Assembly: GCA_027070475.1 (NCBI GenBank)
Contig: JALXDT010000101.1
Coordinates: 1-6,964, forward strand
Length of the DNA: 6,964 nucleotides
Source: Candidatus Aminicenantota bacterium
GTDB taxonomy: Bacteria > Acidobacteriota > Aminicenantia > JAMOAD01
Direction: 5' to 3'
Made by a program: the position numbers and the translations under genes. Within the stretch, counting starts at the first letter, position 1, and each line of letters opens with the position of its first letter. The notes beneath the pieces were generated by a model. It made no database searches, was not told the origin of the DNA, and saw nothing but the letters and a program-made list of their open reading frames with translations. Positions 1 to 4,563 of this stretch are shown in pieces.

Positions 1-173
1 AAATAACTCTTTCCGATGTTAAGAATATCTATCAACAGGTTATTGAAAAACATGCCCTTTCAATAAAAGAGGGGAGTAGATTAACAGGTATGGATGCTTT
101 GAGAAATTTAAAACTTATTTTTGCCGCCCATGAATCCGCAAGGAATGGTGGCAAAGAAATTATAGTAAAATAA
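1..173 (+). CDS. Gfo/Idh/MocA-family dehydrogenase, C-terminal tail only (5'-truncated)
   Basis: The reading frame entering at base 3 runs 56 codons to a TAA at 171-173. Its end resembles the C-terminus of Gfo/Idh/MocA oxidoreductases: a helix with a polar start and RLTGMDALRNL, then LIFAAHESARNGGKEI, matching the usual 'G...s..dal..l.li.Aa.eSa..G' tail. Members are NAD(P)-dependent cytosolic enzymes that oxidise or reduce hydroxyls of sugars and inositols. The Rossmann domain and the catalytic EKP-type lysine motif lie outside the window, so neither cofactor nor substrate can be judged. The stop is 16 bases before the aminotransferase start, which implies one transcript. Dehydrogenase plus DegT aminotransferase is a familiar pairing in amino-sugar and amino-cyclitol pathways. 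The family call rests on a short segment, so it is probable rather than certain. Confidence 0.75.
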   Translation, partial: ITLSDVKNIYQQVIEKHALSIKEGSRLTGMDALRNLKLIFAAHESARNGGKEIIVK

Positions 174-189
174 AGAAAGGAGAGTAAAT

Positions 190-1458
190 ATGAATGAAAA
201 AGAAAAAAAATTAGCAATTAATGGAGGAGAAAAGGTTGCAAAGGAACCTTTTCCAATGTGGCCATCCATTTCAGAAAAGGGAATTGAAAAGGTAACAGAG
301 GTCTTAAAATCCGGTAAGGTTAACTACTGGACAGGTTCTTTAGGTCAGGAGTTTGAGAAAAAGTTTGCTGAATATAATGGAGCAAAATTCTGTATCTCCA
401 CTACAAATGGAACATCGGCTCTCCACACTGCAATAGCATCTCTCGGAATTGGTCCAGGTGATGAAGTGATTTGTCCTTCATACTCTTTTATAGCTTCAAG
501 TTTTGCTATTCTACAGGCTGGGGCTATTCCTGTTTTTGCTGACACCGGAACAGATCATGTTATTGATCCTAAAGAGATAGAAAAGGTAATTACCGAAAGG
601 ACAAAGGGAATTGTTGTTGTCCATCTTTACGGTATTGTTGCTGATATGGACCCGATTATGGAGATAGCAAAAAAATATAATCTTTATGTTATTGAAGATT
701 GTGCTCAGGCAATAGGTGGTGAATATAAGGGTAAAAAGGTTGGAACAATAGGAGATGTCGGTTGTTTCAGCTTTTGCCAGAGTAAACACTTTACCACAGG
801 TGGTGAAGGTGGAGCAATTATAACTAATAATGAGGATCTGGCATGGGAGTGCAGATCTTTCAGAGACCATGGCTATGATGTTGAACAGCGTTTGAACCTT
901 CTTGAAATGGAATCAAAACTTATGTATATTCACAAAAGAGTCGGATTTAATTATAGAATGACCGAAATGCAGTCAGCCATTGGAATCGCAGAGATGGAGA
1001 GATTTGAATGGAATATTAACAGAAGGAGAGAAATAGGTGAAAAGCTTATTGCAGCACTCAAAGATCATCCTATTGTTTTACATACCCCGCCTCATAATGA
1101 AGAAAGAAAGAATGCATTCTGGTGGGTCCCATTTGTAATTGACATAGATAAGCTTACGGTTACAGCGAAAGAGTTTGCCAAAGCCATAGAAGCAGAAGGT
1201 GTTCCTATTTATACTGTCCTATGGCCTGAAATGTATAAGGAAAAAGCCTATGTGGAGAAAAAGGGATTTGGTGTTGCCAATTATCCTTTTTATGATCCAA
1301 AGGCAAGAAATATTGATTATACAAAATTCAATTGTAAAACAGCCCATTGGCTTACCGACAGAACTATCTCATTCTTTGCTCATCCTGTTTATGAAGATAA
1401 ACATGTTGATTATATGATAGAGGCTTTTAATAAAGTCGCGGAAGCATATATGAAGTAA
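190..1458 (+). CDS. DegT/DnrJ/EryC1/StrS-family PLP-dependent aminotransferase
   Basis: This 422-residue, apparently complete cytosolic enzyme should move an amino group to or from a keto-sugar or keto-cyclitol using pyridoxal phosphate. Visible landmarks are an N-terminal LAINGGEKV segment (8-16), the NGTSALH phosphate-binding region (73-79), GPGDEVICPSYSF (88-100), IEDCAQAIGG with the ring-nitrogen aspartate D170 and Q173 (168-177), and the Schiff-base lysine K199 in FSFCQSKHFTTGGEGG (193-208). NYRMTEMQSAIG follows at 254-265. All key PLP residues are present, so it should be an active transaminase rather than a dehydratase-type relative, which would have His at the lysine position. The N-terminal 'GG...WP' stretch and length recall the StsC/BtrR (scyllo-inosose aminotransferase) and AHBA-synthase branch, but from memory only. 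AAAGGAGAG at 176-184 lies 5 bases upstream of the ATG. The gene sits between a Gfo/Idh/MocA gene and a ceramidase-like amidohydrolase. Substrate and direction are unknown. Confidence 0.93.
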   Translation: MNEKEKKLAINGGEKVAKEPFPMWPSISEKGIEKVTEVLKSGKVNYWTGSLGQEFEKKFAEYNGAKFCISTTNGTSALHTAIASLGIGPGDEVICPSYSFIASSFAILQAGAIPVFADTGTDHVIDPKEIEKVITERTKGIVVVHLYGIVADMDPIMEIAKKYNLYVIEDCAQAIGGEYKGKKVGTIGDVGCFSFCQSKHFTTGGEGGAIITNNEDLAWECRSFRDHGYDVEQRLNLLEMESKLMYIHKRVGFNYRMTEMQSAIGIAEMERFEWNINRRREIGEKLIAALKDHPIVLHTPPHNEERKNAFWWVPFVIDIDKLTVTAKEFAKAIEAEGVPIYTVLWPEMYKEKAYVEKKGFGVANYPFYDPKARNIDYTKFNCKTAHWLTDRTISFFAHPVYEDKHVDYMIEAFNKVAEAYMK

Positions 1459-1470
1459 ATTCAGCTAAAT

Positions 1471-1475
1471 AGGAG
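1471..1475 (+). promoter_or_regulatory. Ribosome binding site that sets a TTG start
   Basis: AGGAG lies 5 bases before a TTG codon at 1481. The frame has a stop (TAA, 1466-1468) just upstream and no ATG or GTG between that stop and the TTG. The next in-frame methionine is at residue 151, well past the conserved N-terminal AGFGKVDITP. TTG is therefore the only plausible start. Confidence 0.85.
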
Positions 1476-1480
1476 TAATC

Positions 1481-2833
1481 TTGAAAGATACTTTATTAGC
1501 AGGTTTTGGGAAGGTAGATATTACTCCGGATTATCCAGTTTCCATTATCGGTTATTTTAATGAGAGAATTTCAGAGGGTGTTCTTGACCCTCTGTATTCA
1601 AGAATTGCTGCTTTTGAAAAAGATGGGAAAAAGGTTCTTTTCATAGAAATTGATCAGTGTTGTCTTCCGAAAGAGGATTCAGATACAATAAAAAAAGAAA
1701 TTGCAAGAGATAGAATATATAAGGTTGAAGACATTTTCATCTCTGTAACTCATATTCACACAGGTCCGAGTTTATCAGACTTTTATGAAGCAAGGAGGGA
1801 AGAAAAGTATTATGAATTTTTGAAAGAAAGAATATTGGATGCAGTAAGAAAAACAATTCCGAACAAAGAGGTGGTATTAAAAATTTCTTCTAAAAGATAT
1901 GAAAATTTATCATACAATAGAAGATGGTATATGAAAGATGGAAAAGTGGTTACAAATCCTCCGAAAAAGCATCCGGATAGAGTAAAACCTGAGGGAGAGG
2001 TTGATAGGGAACTTAGAGTTTTGGTTTTTGAAAATCTTGATGGGGGAATTGAAGCTATATTCACAAATATTTCAAATCACAGTGATACAATAGGAGGAAA
2101 TCTGATTAGTGCAGATTGGCCCGGAATATTAGAAAAAACTGTTTTAGAGAAATTGAATAAGGATTTTCCTATTTTCACTCTGATTGCGCCTCAGGGAAAT
2201 ATAAATCATAGAGATTTTGATTCTTCTGATCCTCAGGCAGGATACGAAGAAGCCTCAAGGATTGGGAAAGCCTATGCTGATATATTAATAGGTTCTTTAA
2301 AAAATCTTGTTAAAATTAAAGTTGATAAAATTGGTTTAAAGATTGAGGAGATAAATGTTCCTCCCAGAGAGGTTTCTGAAGAGGAGATTGAGAATGCAAA
2401 AGGTATTGTTGAAAAATATAAGGACCTGGAAATTAAAGCGGATAAATTGGAGTCTGATGATATATTTAAAGGACACCCTATGGTTTTAAAAATATTTGCT
2501 CAGAATCTTCTTGATTTTGTGGAAAAGAGGAAAGATTTTTATACACTTCCCCTTCAGATTGTAAGGCTTGGTGAAGCAGTATTCTTCGGAATACCGGGTG
2601 AACCATTTGTTGAAATAGGACTTGAGCTAATGAAAATTGCAAAGGAAAATTTTAATTATAAAATAGCAATGCCTGTGGCTCTTGCGAATGGCTATTTTGG
2701 TTATATCCCCCTTGAAGAATCTTTTGATAGAGGTGGGTATGAGATCACCGCAAGCCTTGCAAATCCTCTGAGCAGGAAAACAGCAAAAAAAATAATTGAG
2801 ACTTTTCGGGATTTACTTAACAAAATTAAATAG
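1481..2833 (+). CDS. Neutral/alkaline ceramidase-like zinc amidohydrolase (catalytic domain only, cytosolic)
   Basis: This 450-residue protein matches the neutral/alkaline non-lysosomal ceramidase N-terminal domain family, zinc enzymes that hydrolyse amide bonds. It opens with AGFGKVDITP (7-16), then SVTHIHTGP (88-96) with H91 and H93. NHSDTIGGNLISADWPG (199-215) supplies H200, APQGNINH sits at 236-243, GEPFVEIG (373-380) carries E374, and NGYFGYIP to GGYE (403-421) carries Y408 and Y420. By spacing, H91, H200, E374 and Y408 correspond to the zinc ligands I recall for Pseudomonas ceramidase (H97, H204, E411, Y448), so the site looks intact. It has no signal peptide and lacks the C-terminal Ig-like domain of secreted ceramidases (about 650-700 residues). 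A lipid ceramide is therefore an unlikely substrate. The start is TTG. A charged helical stretch (about 297-325) precedes the C-terminal half. Its place beside an aminotransferase and a transporter suggests it deacylates an imported N-acyl amine, which is inference. Confidence 0.85.
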   Translation: MKDTLLAGFGKVDITPDYPVSIIGYFNERISEGVLDPLYSRIAAFEKDGKKVLFIEIDQCCLPKEDSDTIKKEIARDRIYKVEDIFISVTHIHTGPSLSDFYEARREEKYYEFLKERILDAVRKTIPNKEVVLKISSKRYENLSYNRRWYMKDGKVVTNPPKKHPDRVKPEGEVDRELRVLVFENLDGGIEAIFTNISNHSDTIGGNLISADWPGILEKTVLEKLNKDFPIFTLIAPQGNINHRDFDSSDPQAGYEEASRIGKAYADILIGSLKNLVKIKVDKIGLKIEEINVPPREVSEEEIENAKGIVEKYKDLEIKADKLESDDIFKGHPMVLKIFAQNLLDFVEKRKDFYTLPLQIVRLGEAVFFGIPGEPFVEIGLELMKIAKENFNYKIAMPVALANGYFGYIPLEESFDRGGYEITASLANPLSRKTAKKIIETFRDLLNKIK

Positions 2834-2851
2834 CTAAACAAGGAGATTTAG

Positions 2852-4339
2852 ATGAATTTACTCTGGTATGACTGGTTATTTGTTATAGTTTATATTGTAT
2901 TTGTTTTTTATTCAGGTTCGATAGTTAAAAAGTATATAGGCGGTATTTCGGATTATTTAGTTGCAAACCGCGGTATGCAGTTTCATCTTGGTTTACTCTC
3001 ACTTATGTGCACTGAAATAGGAATGATAACCTATATGTATTTTGCAGAATTGGGATATAAGACCGGTTTTACTGCCTTGATAGTGGGCATTCCTCCATTT
3101 CTCGTTTTTCTCTTTTTAGGGAAAACCGGATTTATAATAAAACCCCTTTTAGATATGAAAATAATGACTCTTCCTGAGCTATTTGAGAAGAAATTTACAA
3201 AGGGAGTTCGTTTTTATGCGGGAGTTCTAATGGCAATAGGGGGAATATTGAATTTTGGAGTTTTCCCGGGAGTTGAAGCAAAGTTTGTTAATATAATAAC
3301 AGGAATATCAGAGAAAAATCTTTTAGCAACAATGATTGTAATGCTTACAGTTGTTTTGATTTATACAATTTTCGGAGGGATGGTTTCTGTTCTTGTTACA
3401 AATTATTTACAGTATGCACTTTTAAGCTTTGGAATGATTTTTATTACAATTGTTGGAATATTAAAAATTGGCTTTCCTAATATAATAAATGCTGTTAAAA
3501 CAGGAATGGGAGAGAGAGGAATTAATCCCTTTTATCCGTCAGCTTTCGGAAGTGATTTTGGGGTGGAATTTATTTTATGGCAACTTTTGGGATGGACTGC
3601 TCTTTTAACAAGCTGGCAGGCTGTTGCAATGAGAATATTCTCCTCAAAAGATACAAAAACCGGAAGAAAGATTTTTACCTGGTCAAGTTTAATGTTTTTT
3701 TCAAGAGCAATACTTCCGATATTCTGGGGAATAATGGCATTTGCATACCTGGGAAAGGTTGATGATTCCATTACTGCTCTTCCTTTGATGCTTGTTAAGA
3801 TTATCCCCAAAGGCTTTATCGGTATTATTTTTGCAGCTCTTTTAGCTGCCTCCATGTCAACCTATTCCAGTTATCTGCTTTCATGGAGTTCTGTTATTTC
3901 AGAGGATATTATAGGAACCATAGTTAAAAATGTTTTCGGAAAAGATTTGAAATCAAAAACAAGAATTTTAATCAGCCGAATTACAATGGGAGTGATAATG
4001 ATTTTTATCATATGGTGGTCTCTCTTTTATGGTATAGGGGATTATCTATTCTTTTATTTAAATATGACAATTACACTTTTTGTGCCGGGAACTCTTATTG
4101 TGGTGGTTTTTGCAATTTATTTTAAAAAGAAAAGTTTTGGTATCTTCAGAGCACGAAATTTAGGAGCATATCTCGCCTTCACTTTAGGAGCTTTTCCCAC
4201 GATCTGGTACTTTTTCCCAAAACATCCTGTAGTGGGAAGATTGGGAACTCTTGCTTATCTTCTTGCGCTTGTTGGAATGATAGCAGGGTCTGTGGTTGCA
4301 AATATCGTTAAGCCTTTAAAGGCAGATGAGGAGGGATAA
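2852..4339 (+). CDS. Sodium:solute symporter (SSS family)
   Basis: This 495-residue inner-membrane protein has about 13 hydrophobic segments, as expected for the SSS (LeuT-like) fold that couples solute uptake to sodium. An N-terminal GGISDYLVANRGM (30-42) matches the loop after the first membrane helix. MTLPELFEKKF (105-115) and YTIFGGMVSVLVTNYLQ (171-187) match family signatures. AALLAASMSTYSSYLLS (328-344) is the eighth core helix, where S336 and T337 correspond to the Na2-site pair (S340/T341 in PutP, recalled). One departure is N184, where most relatives have Asp in the 'TD..Q' motif. AGGAG at 2841-2845 lies 6 bases before the ATG, and the gap to the previous gene is 18 bases. The GG-loop and FGVFPG (135-140) region resemble an uncharacterised SSS subgroup. 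The substrate cannot be read from sequence. The operon suggests an amino-sugar-like or N-acyl compound. Confidence 0.93.
   Translation: MNLLWYDWLFVIVYIVFVFYSGSIVKKYIGGISDYLVANRGMQFHLGLLSLMCTEIGMITYMYFAELGYKTGFTALIVGIPPFLVFLFLGKTGFIIKPLLDMKIMTLPELFEKKFTKGVRFYAGVLMAIGGILNFGVFPGVEAKFVNIITGISEKNLLATMIVMLTVVLIYTIFGGMVSVLVTNYLQYALLSFGMIFITIVGILKIGFPNIINAVKTGMGERGINPFYPSAFGSDFGVEFILWQLLGWTALLTSWQAVAMRIFSSKDTKTGRKIFTWSSLMFFSRAILPIFWGIMAFAYLGKVDDSITALPLMLVKIIPKGFIGIIFAALLAASMSTYSSYLLSWSSVISEDIIGTIVKNVFGKDLKSKTRILISRITMGVIMIFIIWWSLFYGIGDYLFFYLNMTITLFVPGTLIVVVFAIYFKKKSFGIFRARNLGAYLAFTLGAFPTIWYFFPKHPVVGRLGTLAYLLALVGMIAGSVVANIVKPLKADEEG
4328..4335 (+). promoter_or_regulatory. Strong ribosome binding site inside the symporter's last codons
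   Basis: GAGGAGGG overlaps the final codons of the symporter and sits 6 bases before the ATG at 4342. The symporter stop (4337-4339) is 2 bases from that ATG, so ribosomes ending the symporter finish on top of this site. The arrangement fits translational coupling and is the main evidence that the short following frame is a real gene. Confidence 0.75.
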
Positions 4340-4341
4340 TA

Positions 4342-4491
4342 ATGAGAATTTTAATAGACTTCTGGGTATTTATAGTTTTAACAGCCCTTTTCTCCTTTAC
4401 AATTATGTCTTTGTTGATTGTCTATAAAGCCTATTTTGAGCTAAAAACCATGTTAAAAGGGATGGAAAAATCTGAGAAAGGTGAAGAATAG
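4342..4491 (+). CDS. Small single-pass membrane protein, putative symporter accessory subunit (49 aa)
   Basis: This is a 49-codon frame with a strong Shine-Dalgarno sequence, starting 2 bases after the symporter stop. Residues 7-28 form one hydrophobic helix (FWVFIVLTALF and onward to LLIVY). A polar tail rich in Lys and Glu follows (YKAYFELKTMLKGMEKSEKGEE, split here as residues 28-38 and 39-49). Lysines 29, 35 and 39 directly after the helix predict a cytoplasmic C-terminus by the positive-inside rule. Small one-helix proteins of about 35-60 residues are encoded next to some sodium symporters: MetS with MetP in the NSS family, and small accessory proteins annotated beside SSS transporters. 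Position and shape suggest this is such a subunit, stabilising or regulating the 2852-4339 transporter. I do not recognise a specific family by residue pattern. That it is translated is likely; its role is inference. Confidence 0.72.
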   Translation: MRILIDFWVFIVLTALFSFTIMSLLIVYKAYFELKTMLKGMEKSEKGEE

Positions 4492-4507
4492 AAGATAAAA
4501 AAATCCT

Positions 4508-4530
4508 TAAAAGTGGGCTTTTACTTTTAC
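4508..4530 (+). terminator. Weak A/T-rich hairpin, possible terminator of the operon
   Basis: TAAAAG (4508-4513) pairs perfectly with CTTTTA (4518-4523) around a TGGG loop, and the T-rich CTTTTAC follows. A second pairing, AAAAGT with ACTTTT (4523-4528), is also possible. The stem is only 6 bp with one G-C pair, so it would be weak as an intrinsic terminator. It is, however, the only hairpin in the gap between the metabolic operon and the helicase gene. Termination here could be partial or absent. Confidence 0.35.
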
Positions 4531-4547
4531 TATAAAAATGTTATTAT
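4520..4547 (+). promoter_or_regulatory. Possible promoter for the helicase gene
   Basis: TTTACT (4520-4525) and TATTAT (4542-4547) are separated by 16 bases and match the sigma-70 boxes at about 4 of 6 and 5 of 6 positions. Transcription would begin near 4554, very close to the weak AAGAGG ribosome site at 4553-4558, leaving almost no leader. TATAAA at 4531-4536 is an alternative -10 but has a poor -35. In A/T-rich DNA such matches are common by chance. Confidence 0.25.
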
Positions 4548-4563
4548 AGATTAAGAGGTTTTT

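Noticed and set aside
511..870. 119-codon minus-strand open frame
   Set aside because: It is antisense to the best conserved part of the aminotransferase, including the PLP lysine region. It shows no family pattern and is a shadow frame.
3532..3855. 107-codon minus-strand and 61-codon plus-strand frames inside the symporter
   Set aside because: Both overlap conserved transmembrane segments of the symporter and show no independent features.
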